33,066 bases of DNA from Alphaproteobacteria bacterium (GCA_020852355.1 JADZBA010000376.1:1-33066), one strand, 5' to 3'. Shown: positions 1 through 8,229, counted from the stretch's first letter. Notes: generated from the letters alone by a model not told the origin. Numbers and translations are program-made.

Positions 1-64
1 GCGCCGGTACGCCGAAGCGTTCGTCCCACAGGGTGGAAAGGTCGGGCGGGGTGGCGTCTTCCAT
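1..64 (-). CDS. N-terminal fragment of an unidentified gene
   Basis: Only the first 21 codons are in the window (reads MEDATPPDLSTLWDERF...); the rest lies beyond position 1. The ATG at 64-62 is preceded on the minus strand by a GAGGAA ribosome-binding sequence with about 6 bases of spacing, so this is a credible gene start rather than a chance ORF. Nothing in these residues allows a family to be named. It shares orientation with the SDR gene to its right, with a gap of about 60 bases. Confidence 0.55.
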   Translation of the reverse strand, partial: MEDATPPDLSTLWDERFGVPA

Positions 65-126
65 GGCGGTTCCTCGGCGGTCGTTGGACGAGGGCGCACT
101 ATGCCCGAAAACGCCGTCCGGTCGCC

Positions 127-855
127 TCATCCGCGCGATCGCGCGTCGGCGCGCCAGCCGAGCAGGGCCTTCGCCTTCCCGCTGTCCACCGTGCCGTCGT
201 CCTCGGCCACGTTGTAGATGCCGGGTACGCCCTTGCCGACGGCCAGGCGCGCGGCCTCGGCCGCCGCGTCGACATGGACGGGTGCGGCACCCGCCGGCGC
301 GTCGACCCCCGTGCCGGGCCCGTAGAGACGGCCATAGCGCAGGACGACACCCTCGAGCGGTGCCGCCAGCACCTGCGCCTCCAGGCTGGCGACGCCGCGC
401 GCCGAGACGCTGCCGCCGCCTGGCGCCGCGACGTTGAGCGGGGCGTCCTCGCGGTAGGGCAGGGGCCCCGGCGCATAGGCGAAGGCGATGCTCTGGGCGA
501 CCAGGCGGCGCGCGCCGGCGGCCACCGCGGCGGCTACCAGGTTGCGCGTGCCCACCTCGCGCAGACGGGCGTTGCGCGCCAGCGCCTCCTCGCGCCCGGC
601 CGGGTCGAGGATGCCAGCCAGGTCGGTGAGCTGATGGACCACGATCGCGGGGCGCACCCGCGCCACGGCGGCGGCCAGCGCCGCCGCGTCGAAGACGTCG
701 ACGACGACCGGCGCGACGCCCATGCCTTCCAGCTCCGCGGCCTTCGCGGGCGAGCGCGTCGTGCCGACGATGCGCCAGCCGTCGGCGCGCAGCAACGGGA
801 CGAGGCGGCGGCCGATCGCGCTGGCGGCGCCGGCGAGGAAGAGGGGCTCTGGCAC
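127..855 (-). CDS. NAD(P)-binding SDR / NAD-dependent epimerase-dehydratase family protein
   Basis: A 242-residue protein of the extended short-chain dehydrogenase type. The N-terminus holds a Rossmann nucleotide-binding turn (LFLAGAASAIGRRL, residues ~5-18), followed by the usual 'VVVDVFDAAAL' strand and a 'VVHQLTDLA' segment. Downstream are 'LRYGRLYGPGTG' (~170) and 'GIYNVAEDDGT' (~218), both typical of nucleotide-sugar-epimerase-like members. The usual catalytic YxxxK is not visible: the corresponding stretch reads SARGVASLEAQ. The protein may therefore bind NAD(P) without classical SDR chemistry. It is divergent from the methyltransferase at 988. Substrate cannot be told from sequence. 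Confidence 0.85.
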   Translation of the reverse strand: MPEPLFLAGAASAIGRRLVPLLRADGWRIVGTTRSPAKAAELEGMGVAPVVVDVFDAAALAAAVARVRPAIVVHQLTDLAGILDPAGREEALARNARLREVGTRNLVAAAVAAGARRLVAQSIAFAYAPGPLPYREDAPLNVAAPGGGSVSARGVASLEAQVLAAPLEGVVLRYGRLYGPGTGVDAPAGAAPVHVDAAAEAARLAVGKGVPGIYNVAEDDGTVDSGKAKALLGWRADARSRG

Positions 856-953
856 GGTTCGGCATCTCCCGGAACGGCCGCGGCTGGGGGGCCGCAGGCG
901 CGGACACTACTGCCGCGACGGCGCGACTGGAACCACGTCGCCGTTCCGCCTAT

Positions 954-966
954 GTTCGTTGCGAAC
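954..966. promoter_or_regulatory. Inverted repeat between divergent genes
   Basis: GTTCG-TTG-CGAAC is a perfect 5-base-arm inverted repeat in the 132-base gap between the SDR gene and the methyltransferase, ending about 21 bases before the methyltransferase ATG. A TATGTT hexamer overlaps its left side. It could be a small operator, but a 5-base arm is weak evidence. Confidence 0.25.
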
Positions 967-987
967 GACTTGCAATCGGAGGATGTG

Positions 988-1674
988 ATGACGGCAGCAC
1001 CTGCGACGATCGCCACCTGGCACAAGGACCGTGTCCGCGAGAACGCCATGGGGCCGGCGCACGCCCCGATCTGGCGCCACTTCATCGATCTCGTCCCCGA
1101 GGGCGACCTCTCGGCCAAGACGGTCCTCGACTTCGGCTGCAACCAGGGCGGCTTCCTTCGGATGCTGCACGCCGTGCGGCCGTTCCGCCGCGGGCTCGGC
1201 GTCGACATCGCCGCCGATTCGGTGGCGCGCGCCCAGGCGATGAAGGGCGACCTGCCGATCGACTATGCGCCGGTCGCCGCGCTCGACGCCCATGCCGGGC
1301 GCTTCGACATCGCCTTCAGCCACGAGGTCATCTATCTCGTCCCCGACATCGCCGCGCACGCGCAGCAGGTCTGGGCGGCGCTGCGTCCCGGCGGCGTCTA
1401 CTACGCGGTGACCGGCTGCCATACCGGCAACAAGCTGTGGCCGCGCTGGCGCACCCTCATCGCCGAGACGACCAACGTCGCGACCCAGGACCGCTCGCTC
1501 GACGACTATGGCGAGGCGTTCCGGGCGGCGGGCTTCGAGGTCGGCGTGAAGCGCTTCGGCTTCAGCGGCTTCGCGCCGTACGGCGGCTACAGCGACTACT
1601 ACCCGACGCTGGAGGAACGCATCTACTACTACAGCGAGGCGAAGACCCTGTTCCGCCTCGTCAAGGAGGGCTGA
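988..1674 (+). CDS. Class I SAM-dependent methyltransferase
   Basis: A 228-residue methyltransferase. Motif I is clear (VLDFGCNQGGFLRML, ~46-60), followed by an acidic strand end (GLGVDIAADSV), 'FDIAFSHEVIYLVPD' (motif IV region) and 'ALRPGGVYYAVTG' (motif VI). The C-terminus is rich in Tyr/Gly (YGGYSDYYPTLEERIYYY). The ATG at 988 was chosen because a GGAGG-type sequence lies 4-8 bases upstream; the reading frame stays open upstream but has no better ribosome-binding site. The substrate is unknown. It stands alone between a divergent SDR gene and an aldehyde dehydrogenase about 130 bases downstream. Confidence 0.85.
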   Translation: MTAAPATIATWHKDRVRENAMGPAHAPIWRHFIDLVPEGDLSAKTVLDFGCNQGGFLRMLHAVRPFRRGLGVDIAADSVARAQAMKGDLPIDYAPVAALDAHAGRFDIAFSHEVIYLVPDIAAHAQQVWAALRPGGVYYAVTGCHTGNKLWPRWRTLIAETTNVATQDRSLDDYGEAFRAAGFEVGVKRFGFSGFAPYGGYSDYYPTLEERIYYYSEAKTLFRLVKEG

Positions 1675-1803
1675 GGCGGCGCCCGGTGGACCGGCCGCCA
1701 TCTTGCGCCCGTCGAAACCGATCCCATGTGCCGGCGGAGCCGGCGTCGCCGCGGGTGTCGGGCTCGCCGGTCGCCCCCACCATTCCCAGAGGCCAGGACA
1801 GCC

Positions 1804-3234
1804 ATGCAGCAGCTCCAGATGTTCATCGACGGCCGTTGGCGCGACGGCACCGGCGGCGGCGAGGAGGTCATCAACCCGGCGACCGAGCAGCCGATCGCGG
1901 CCCTGACCCATGCTTCGCCCGCCGATCTCGACGAGGCGATCGCATCGGCCCGGCAGGGCTTCGAGGTGTGGCGCCGCACCTCGGCCTACGATCGCTCGGC
2001 GATCCTGCGCAAGGCTGCCCAGTCGCTGCGTGCGCGCGCCGACGAGCTGGCCCGGGTCATGACCCGGGAGCAGGGCAAGGTGCTGGCGGAATCGAAGGTC
2101 GAGGTCCTGACCTCGGCCGACATCATGGACTGGTATGCCGAGGAGGGCCGCCGCGCCTACGGCCGCATCATCCCCGGCCGCGTCGCCGGCTCGCGCCAGA
2201 TGGTGCTGAAGGAGCCGGTCGGCGTCGGCGCCGCCTTCACCCCCTGGAACTTCCCCGCCCTGACGCCGATGCGCAAGATCGCCGGCGCGCTGGCCGCCGG
2301 CTGCGCCCTCATCATCAAGCCGTCGGAGGAGACGCCGGCCTCGGCCATCGCCATCGCCAGGGCGCTGGAGGAGGCGGGGCTGCCCAAGGGCGTGCTCAAC
2401 CTCGTCTTCGGCGTGCCGGCCAGGGTGTCGGAGCACGTCATCGCATCGCCGGCGGTGCGCAAGATCTCCTTCACCGGCTCGACGGCGGTCGGCAAGCTGC
2501 TGATGGGGCTTGCGGCCAAGGGCGCCAAGCGCTCCACGATGGAGCTCGGCGGCCATTCGCCGGTCATCGTCTTCGACGACGTCGATGCGGCGAAGGTCGC
2601 AGCCGTCGCGGCCGGCGGCAAGTACCGCAACGCCGGCCAGGTGTGCATCTCGCCGACCCGCTTCTTCGTGCATGAGAGCAGCTACAAGAAGTTCGTCGAC
2701 GCCTTCGCCGAGGTCGCCAACGGGCTGAAGCTGGGTGACGGGCTGGCCGCCGACACGCGCATGGGGCCGCTGGCCAACGCCCGGCGCGTCGATGCGATCG
2801 AGGGCTTCGTGCGCGACGCCGTCGACAAGGGCGCCAGGCTGCGGGCGGGCGGCGAGCGCCAGGGCAACAACGGCTACTTCTTCGCGCCGACCGTGCTGTC
2901 CGACGTTCCCGACGACGCCCGCATCATGCGCGAGGAGCCGTTCGGCCCGGTGGCGCCGATCGTGCCGTTCAAGACCTTCGACGAGGTGATCGCGCGGGCC
3001 AACAGCCTGGAATACGGGCTCGCCGCCTATGCCTTCACCAGTTCGGAGAAGACCGCGGCGGCCGTCGCCGACGCGCTGGAGAGCGGCATGGTCGGCGTCA
3101 ACAGCCTCGCCGTCTCCACGCCCGAGACGCCGTTCGGCGGGGTCAAGGATTCCGGCCACGGCTCGGAAGGCGGCATCGAGGGCCTGGACGCCTACCTCAA
3201 CACCAAGTTCGTGGCGCAGTACCAGCCGGCCTGA
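1804..3234 (+). CDS. NAD(P)-dependent aldehyde dehydrogenase (succinate-semialdehyde dehydrogenase-like)
   Basis: A 476-residue member of the ALDH superfamily, of the usual length. It should oxidise an aldehyde to its acid with NAD(P)+ in the cytoplasm. Visible landmarks are the oxyanion-hole Asn149 in FTPWNFPAL, the cofactor motif SFTGSTAVGK (~220-229), the general base Glu247 in MELGGHSPV, the nucleophile Cys281 in NAGQVCISPTRF, and EEPFGPVAP near 380. The overall pattern most resembles GabD-like succinate-semialdehyde dehydrogenases, but the substrate is not fixed by these motifs. The ATG at 1804 gives the standard ALDH N-terminus (MQQLQMFIDGRW). The upstream in-frame extension is low complexity and looks spurious. 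Confidence 0.93.
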   Translation: MQQLQMFIDGRWRDGTGGGEEVINPATEQPIAALTHASPADLDEAIASARQGFEVWRRTSAYDRSAILRKAAQSLRARADELARVMTREQGKVLAESKVEVLTSADIMDWYAEEGRRAYGRIIPGRVAGSRQMVLKEPVGVGAAFTPWNFPALTPMRKIAGALAAGCALIIKPSEETPASAIAIARALEEAGLPKGVLNLVFGVPARVSEHVIASPAVRKISFTGSTAVGKLLMGLAAKGAKRSTMELGGHSPVIVFDDVDAAKVAAVAAGGKYRNAGQVCISPTRFFVHESSYKKFVDAFAEVANGLKLGDGLAADTRMGPLANARRVDAIEGFVRDAVDKGARLRAGGERQGNNGYFFAPTVLSDVPDDARIMREEPFGPVAPIVPFKTFDEVIARANSLEYGLAAYAFTSSEKTAAAVADALESGMVGVNSLAVSTPETPFGGVKDSGHGSEGGIEGLDAYLNTKFVAQYQPA

Positions 3235-3243
3235 CGGGCCGGC

Positions 3244-3271
3244 CGCGAGGGGCCGCCTGCGGCCCCTCGCG
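3244..3271 (+). terminator. GC-rich hairpin downstream of aldehyde dehydrogenase
   Basis: A 12-base perfect stem (CGCGAGGGGCCG / CGGCCCCTCGCG) with a CCTG loop starts 9 bases after the ALDH stop codon. No T-tract follows. Position and stem strength suggest a transcription terminator or mRNA 3'-end stabiliser. Confidence 0.55.
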
Positions 3272-3330
3272 CCGTTCGCCGGCGAGCGCGGGGTGTGGAG
3301 CCGCCCCGCACCTCGGCGTATCGTGCCGTC

Positions 3331-4812
3331 ATGGAGCGTGCGGCGCACAGCAACTACCTCGACGGCGTGCTGGAGCAGGCGCGCCTGCGGCCCGGCGCGC
3401 CGGCCCTCGACACCGCCGCCGGCATCGTCACCTACCGTGACTTCGCCGCCGCCCTCGGCGGGGTGGCGGCCGGGCTGGCGCGGCAAGGCCTCGTCCCGGG
3501 CGACGGCGTGGCGATCCTGTGCGGCGACGCCGGGGATTATCTGCGCGCGGCACTCGGTGCGGCACTCGGCGGCTTCGTGGTGGTCGCGGTCGACCCGGAT
3601 TGGCCGGCCGGCGACATCGCCCGCCTGCTGGCGCTGACCGGGGTGGCGGCGATCGTCGGCGACGGTGCCGCTGCCGGTGCGCTGCCGGTCCTGCCTCCGG
3701 CGTCGCTGGCTCCGGCCGATCCCTGGGCGGCACGCCATCCCGGCGGCCCGCATACGGTGCAGGTCGCCGTCTCCTCCGGCACCACCGGTCCCTCGAAGGC
3801 GGCCCCGGTGGCGCACGATCAGCTTCTCCGGCGCACCCGCGCCATGACCGAGGCGCTCGGCGTCGGCGCGGCCGACCGCTACCTGCCGATCGTCGCCATG
3901 CCGTTCGCGATCGGCCGAGGGCCGGCACTGCGCGTCCTCGACGTCGGCGGCACCGTGGTGCTGCGGCCGCCCGCGGCGACCATCGCGGAGCACGTCGCCG
4001 ACCTGGCGGCGCTGGGCATCACCTACCTCTCGGTCACGCCCAGCCATGTCCATTCCTATCTCGACGCGCTGCCGCCGGCCGCCGCCCCGGCGATGCCCGG
4101 CGTGCGCGTGCTGACCGTCAACTCGGCGATGCTGGCGCCCGGCGTGCGGCGCCAGGTGCGCAGCCGGCTGACGCCGGGGCTGCACATCACCTACGGCACC
4201 AACGAGGCGGGCTACGTCGCCCATGCCGGGCCGGCCGATCTCGGCCGCCGTCCCGCGACGGTCGGTCGCGCGTTTCCCGGGATGGCGATCGAGATCGTCG
4301 ACGATGCGGGGCGTGCGCTGCCGCCCGGGACCGTGGGCGAGGTGCGCGTGCGCACGCCCTTCGTGGCGTCCGCCTATCTCGACGATGCCGCCGCGACCGG
4401 CCGGGCCCATCGCGGCGGTTGGTTCCATCCGGGCGACGTCGGCCATCTCGACGCCGACGGCTTCCTCTTCCTCGCCGGCCGCGTCGACGACCGCATCAAT
4501 GCCGGCGGCATCAAGGTCTATCCGGCGGAGATCGAGGCCGCACTGCTGGCCCATCCCGCGGTGGCCGAGGCGGCGGCGGTCGGCTGGCGGTCGGCGCGCC
4601 TCGGCGAGGCGCCGGTCGCCGCCGTGGTGCTGCGCTCGCCCGTCCCCGAGGCGGCGTTGCGCGCCTTCGCGCGCGACCGGCTGGGGGCGGAGAAGACGCC
4701 GCGCCGCGTGCTGGCGGTGCCGGCCCTGCCCCGCTCGCCGACCGGCAAGGTGCCGCCGCGCGAGCTGCGGCGCCTCCTCGAGGCGTTGCTCGCCGGCGCG
4801 GCCTCAGCCTGA
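3331..4812 (+). CDS. AMP-dependent synthetase/ligase (acyl-CoA synthetase-like)
   Basis: A 493-residue member of the class I adenylate-forming (ANL) family, expected to activate a carboxylic acid as acyl-AMP and usually transfer it to CoA. The phosphate-binding loop VSSGTTGPSKAAP is at ~147-159, the A5 motif TYGTNEAGY at ~287, the hinge region GRVDDRINAGGIKVYP at ~385, and the catalytic lysine is K473 in SPTGKVPPREL. It is somewhat shorter than typical acyl-CoA synthetases. ATG 3331 is preferred; an in-frame GTG at 3295 would add 12 residues, and neither has a strong ribosome-binding site. Its last 9 bases overlap the end of the convergent ATP-grasp gene. Substrate unknown; no beta-oxidation or polyketide genes are nearby. 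Confidence 0.87.
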   Translation: MERAAHSNYLDGVLEQARLRPGAPALDTAAGIVTYRDFAAALGGVAAGLARQGLVPGDGVAILCGDAGDYLRAALGAALGGFVVVAVDPDWPAGDIARLLALTGVAAIVGDGAAAGALPVLPPASLAPADPWAARHPGGPHTVQVAVSSGTTGPSKAAPVAHDQLLRRTRAMTEALGVGAADRYLPIVAMPFAIGRGPALRVLDVGGTVVLRPPAATIAEHVADLAALGITYLSVTPSHVHSYLDALPPAAAPAMPGVRVLTVNSAMLAPGVRRQVRSRLTPGLHITYGTNEAGYVAHAGPADLGRRPATVGRAFPGMAIEIVDDAGRALPPGTVGEVRVRTPFVASAYLDDAAATGRAHRGGWFHPGDVGHLDADGFLFLAGRVDDRINAGGIKVYPAEIEAALLAHPAVAEAAAVGWRSARLGEAPVAAVVLRSPVPEAALRAFARDRLGAEKTPRRVLAVPALPRSPTGKVPPRELRRLLEALLAGAASA

Positions 4813-5688
4813 CGGCCCGTCGAGCGCGGCGAGCGCCGCCGCCAGCCGCGGGAAGACGCGGGCCGCGACCGCGGCGCGGTCCGGCCGCAGGCTGGCGGGG
4901 CTGGCGATCAGCGGGTTGGTGTTGATCTCCCAGACGATCATCCGGCCGTCGCGGACGCTGAAGTCGATGCGGCCGTAGTCGAGCCGCGCCAGGCGGAACA
5001 CGTCGATGATCGCGTCGGCCCACGGGTTCTCGTCGAGGAAGCGCAGCTCCGCCGCGGTCTCCGCGGGATCGACGATGTCGATGTCCTTCACCGCCCAGGC
5101 ACGGCTCGTGTCCATGTGGCCGGCGACCACGCTGCCGGCGACGTGGAAGGCGCCGAACTTGCGGTAGAGCCCGTCGGCCCCGCGCGTGTCGGAGAACTCG
5201 ACGACGATCATGCGCTGGCGCGGCCAGGCGCGCCGCCGCAGCCCGGCGACGGCGGTGAACAGCGCCTCGGCGTCGCCGCACAGCGCGGAGACGGGGCCGC
5301 TGTGGTTGTCGTCGCGCCGCAGGAACACGGGATAGCGGCGCGGCGGTCGCTGGTCGGTCAGGCGGTAGACGTCGAAGTCGTTGATCCCCTTGTCGTGCAG
5401 CAGGCGCAGCATCTCGTAGCGGCGCAGCGCCCGCGTGGGATGGTTGAGCAGCCGGCAGCCGCGCTCGGCCAGCCGCCGCCACAGCCGGGCGGCGAGCATC
5501 GCGCCCTGCCAGCCCAGCCGTTCCAGGTCGGCGAAGATCCAGGTGCCCAGGGGCAGCCGGTCGGGGTCGCGGGTCAGCACCTCCTCGTAGTGCATCGTCC
5601 GCACCCGGCCGGCCAGTGCCGCCCCCGGGCCCGCCAGGAAGTCTCCCATGGGATAGTCGTGGGCCGCCGTCGCGAGATAGACGATCAT
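4804..5688 (-). CDS. ATP-grasp fold protein, function unknown
   Basis: A 294-residue protein that reads like a small ATP-grasp ligase. The C-terminal half contains GRIDFSVRDGRMIVWEINTN (~245-264), the pattern in which Asp, Glu and Asn bind Mg-ATP in this fold; 'KDIDIVDP' and 'YPVFLRRDDNHSGPV' fit the central ATP-binding strands. The N-terminal part (MIVYLATAAHDYPMGDF) has no sequence-specific landmark. ATP-grasp enzymes join an acid to an amine or thiol through an acyl phosphate, but the partner cannot be deduced. It starts 99 bases from, and divergent to, a small RTX protein, so a shared control region is possible. It overlaps the 3' end of the AMP-ligase gene by 9 bases. Confidence 0.72.
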   Translation of the reverse strand: MIVYLATAAHDYPMGDFLAGPGAALAGRVRTMHYEEVLTRDPDRLPLGTWIFADLERLGWQGAMLAARLWRRLAERGCRLLNHPTRALRRYEMLRLLHDKGINDFDVYRLTDQRPPRRYPVFLRRDDNHSGPVSALCGDAEALFTAVAGLRRRAWPRQRMIVVEFSDTRGADGLYRKFGAFHVAGSVVAGHMDTSRAWAVKDIDIVDPAETAAELRFLDENPWADAIIDVFRLARLDYGRIDFSVRDGRMIVWEINTNPLIASPASLRPDRAAVAARVFPRLAAALAALDGPSG

Positions 5689-5787
5689 GGCGCGTGCGGT
5701 GCCGGGGCGCCGTCGACGCTTGCGTCCGGCCCGGCGATCATGGATAGCTCGAATCCGCGCGGCGGCTGGCCGGGGAAGGGTTCGGAC

Positions 5788-6519
5788 ATGGCGACACGAC
5801 TGCTCGGGACGTCGATCGGCGGCGGCGACGCGTGGCCCGGCACGTATGGCGAGGCGAACGACGGCGCCGACAGCATCGTCGGCAATACCGGCGCCGACAC
5901 CATCGTCGGCGGTGCCTCGCCCGACACGCTGGCCGGCGCCACCGGCAACGACAGCATGTTCGGCAACACGGGCGACGACGTCCTCGACGGCGGCAACGAC
6001 AAGGACCTGCTGTGGGGCGGCCAGGGCAACGACCTGGTCTCGGGCGGCGCCGACGCGGACTGGGCGCTGGGCGACAAGGGCACCGACACCGTCAACGGCA
6101 ATGGCGGCGACGACGTGGTGTATGGCGGCCAGGGCGACGATGTCGGCAATGGCGGGCAGGGCGCCGACTCGCTGTTCGGCGGCTTCGGCGACGACACGCT
6201 GTCGGGCGACCTCGGCGCCGACACGCTGTTCGGCGGCGACGGCGCCGACCGCTTCGTCTTCCGCGATTCGAGCGCCCTCGACCGCATCGCCGACTTCGAC
6301 CCCGCCGGCGGCGACGTGATCGTCATCGAGATCGGCCCCGACGGCACCATCAACGGCGTGCCGATCCCCAGCTTCGACGTCCTGTTCTCCCGCATCGAGG
6401 ACATCCCCGGGGGCGTCTTCGTGCATCTCTGCGACTGCCCGGTGCCATCCCAGGGGATCACCATCGTCGGCGTCACCAAGGCGCAGCTCGCGGCCGACGA
6501 CTTCCTGCTGGTCTTCTGA
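5788..6519 (+). CDS. RTX-type calcium-binding repeat protein (small)
   Basis: A 243-residue protein. From about residue 25 to 160 it is made of glycine/aspartate nonapeptide repeats (GGxGxDxLx type, e.g. GGQGNDLVSGGADADWALG), which fold into a calcium-binding parallel beta-roll. After the repeats comes GADRFVFRDSSALDRIADF, typical of the C-terminal domain shared with serralysins. The end (AQLAADDFLLVF) resembles C-terminal signals for type I secretion. No Sec signal is seen and no type I exporter is encoded in this window. A Cys-Asp-Cys sequence in the tail (HLCDCPVPSQG) is unusual for RTX proteins. The start at 5788 follows GAAGGG; an ATG at 5740 is the alternative. No enzymatic domain is present, so the role is unknown. 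Confidence 0.85.
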   Translation: MATRLLGTSIGGGDAWPGTYGEANDGADSIVGNTGADTIVGGASPDTLAGATGNDSMFGNTGDDVLDGGNDKDLLWGGQGNDLVSGGADADWALGDKGTDTVNGNGGDDVVYGGQGDDVGNGGQGADSLFGGFGDDTLSGDLGADTLFGGDGADRFVFRDSSALDRIADFDPAGGDVIVIEIGPDGTINGVPIPSFDVLFSRIEDIPGGVFVHLCDCPVPSQGITIVGVTKAQLAADDFLLVF

Positions 6520-6558
6520 CGCCGGCGGACGGCCAGTTGGCGAAGACCGGGGGCTGTC

Positions 6559-7143
6559 TCAACCGGCCTTGCCCACGGTCAGCGCGGCGCGAAATTCCGG
6601 GTCGGCGTCGACGAAGGCCGGCTCCGGGCCGGCCCCGACCGCGTCGAAGAAGCGGCTGACGAAGCAGCGGAAGGCGGCGCACAGCGCGATATCGCAGATC
6701 TCCCGATCGGAAAATCCGGCCTCGCGCAGCCGCGCGATGTCGCCCTCGGCGATCCGCGAGGCGTCGGTCGTCACCTTCTCGGCGTAGGCCAGCATCGCGA
6801 CGTCGCGCGCCGGCAGGCCGGCGGTGCGGAAGTCGCGCTGCACCGCCATCACCGCCTCCCTCGACCCGAGATCGGCGACGAGCTGCCCGCCGTAGACGTA
6901 GGAGCAGTAGGTCGACGGGATGTGCCGGGCAGCGATCAGGGTGATCAGCCGCCATTCCCGCTGGCCGAGCGAGAAGCCCGCGCGAATGCCCTGCAGGAAG
7001 TCCGTATAGAGGGGCAGCAGGTCGGGCCGGGCGGTGAAGCAGCGCGTCGCCGCCATGACGAAGCCGAGCTGCGCCTGCTGCGCCCGGTAGATGTCCGCGA
7101 CCCTGCCGGTCGCGTCCTCTTCCGCGATCGTCTCGATGAACAT
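6559..7143 (-). CDS. Carboxymuconolactone decarboxylase / AhpD-like family protein
   Basis: A 194-residue all-alpha protein of the AhpD/CMD superfamily, in the 'peroxidase-related enzyme' group: opening MFIETIAEEDATGRVADIY, then YTDFLQGIRAGFSLGQREWRLITLIAARH and a duplicated-helix C-terminal half. The family's active site usually carries CxxC plus a nearby His. Here the segment reads STYCSYVYGGQLV, with only one cysteine and no obvious partner His, so classical thiol peroxidase chemistry is doubtful. It is the last gene of a minus-strand operon, starting 15 bases after the stop of an aldo/keto reductase, which suggests joint work on reactive carbonyls or peroxides (inference). It is convergent with the RTX gene, 39 bases apart. 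Confidence 0.8.
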   Translation of the reverse strand: MFIETIAEEDATGRVADIYRAQQAQLGFVMAATRCFTARPDLLPLYTDFLQGIRAGFSLGQREWRLITLIAARHIPSTYCSYVYGGQLVADLGSREAVMAVQRDFRTAGLPARDVAMLAYAEKVTTDASRIAEGDIARLREAGFSDREICDIALCAAFRCFVSRFFDAVGAGPEPAFVDADPEFRAALTVGKAG

Positions 7144-7158
7144 CGCGTTCTCGGTCGC

Positions 7159-8193
7159 TCAGGGACGGGTGGGCGGCGGGTTGCGGTCGCTGCTGGTGCG
7201 GCGCTGGTGCCAGTAGGGGTAGACCGGCGGCCGCCCGCTCGCCTCGTCGAGGCGCGCCACCTGCTCGGGCGTCAGGGTGAATTCGACGGCGCCGAGATTC
7301 TCGCGGAGCTGCGCCTCGTTGCGGGCGCCGACGACGACCGACGCCACCGTCGGCCGGCGCAGCACCCAGTTGAGCGCCACCTGCGGTACCGTGCGCCCGG
7401 TCTCCCGGGCGAGGTCCTCCAGCACGTCGACGATGGCGTAGTGCTGTTCCTGCGGATATTCCGGCCCCATGGCGCCGATCTGCGCCGTGCGGGTGCCCGC
7501 CGGCAGCACCCGGTTGCGCCCGATCTTGCCCGACAGGCGGCCGCCCGACAGCGGGCTCCAGATCACCGCGCCGACCTGCTGGTCGAGGCCGAGCGGCATG
7601 AGCTCCCACTCGTACTCGCGCGCCAGCAGCGAGTAGTAGACCTGATGGGCGACGTAGCGCGACCAGCCGTAGCGATCGGCCGTCGCCAGCGACTTCATCA
7701 GGTGCCAGCCCGAGAAGTTGGAGCAGCCGACATAGCGCACCTTGCCGGCGCGCACGATGTCGTCGAGTGCCCGCACCGTCTCCTCGATCGGTGTCTGCAG
7801 GTCGAAGCCGTGCATGTACCAGAGGTCGATGTGGTCGGTGCCGAGCCGCTTCAGGCTGGCGTCGCAGGCGGCGACCAGGTGATGGCGCGAGGAGCCGAGA
7901 TCGTTGGGCCCGGGACCGACGCGGAACGTCGCCTTGGTCGAGATCAGCAGCCTGTCGCGGCGGCCGGCGATCGCCTGGCCGAGGATCTGCTCGGCGAGGC
8001 CCGTGGAATAGGCGTCGGCGGTGTCGAACATGGTGAGGCCGGCGTCGAGGCAGAGGTCGACCAGCCGCGTCGCCTCGGCGACGTCGGACGCGCCCCAGGC
8101 GCGGAAGAAGTCGTTGCCGCCGCCGAAGGTCGCCGTGCCGAAGCTGAGCGCGGGCACGCTGAAGCCCGAACCGCCGAGCCGCCGATATTCCAT
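7159..8193 (-). CDS. Aldo/keto reductase
   Basis: A 344-residue (alpha/beta)8-barrel oxidoreductase using NADPH to reduce aldehydes or ketones. The catalytic tetrad is visible: Asp and Tyr in MFDTADAYSTG (~58-68), Lys in LLISTKATF, and His in DLWYMHGFD. The C-terminal cofactor region VVGARNEAQLRENL is intact. Start chosen at ATG 8193 because a long GAGGAGGAGGAA ribosome-binding sequence ends 7 bases upstream; an in-frame GTG at 8199 would sit only one base from it. It is the middle gene of a three-gene operon, 36 bases behind another, exported-looking aldo/keto reductase. The physiological substrate is unknown. Confidence 0.92.
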   Translation of the reverse strand: MEYRRLGGSGFSVPALSFGTATFGGGNDFFRAWGASDVAEATRLVDLCLDAGLTMFDTADAYSTGLAEQILGQAIAGRRDRLLISTKATFRVGPGPNDLGSSRHHLVAACDASLKRLGTDHIDLWYMHGFDLQTPIEETVRALDDIVRAGKVRYVGCSNFSGWHLMKSLATADRYGWSRYVAHQVYYSLLAREYEWELMPLGLDQQVGAVIWSPLSGGRLSGKIGRNRVLPAGTRTAQIGAMGPEYPQEQHYAIVDVLEDLARETGRTVPQVALNWVLRRPTVASVVVGARNEAQLRENLGAVEFTLTPEQVARLDEASGRPPVYPYWHQRRTSSDRNPPPTRP

Positions 8194-8229
8194 CGCCACG
8201 TTCCTCCTCCTCGATTGCGGGGCGGCAGT

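Noticed and set aside
954-966. GTTCG-TTG-CGAAC considered as a LexA box
   Set aside because: Alphaproteobacterial LexA sites are direct repeats GTTC-N7-GTTC; this is a short inverted repeat with different spacing.
907-4554. A 1215-codon minus-strand open frame across the methyltransferase, aldehyde dehydrogenase and ligase genes
   Set aside because: It crosses three well-supported plus-strand genes and their intergenic gaps and has repetitive Arg/Gly/His-rich composition; typical high-GC antisense frame.
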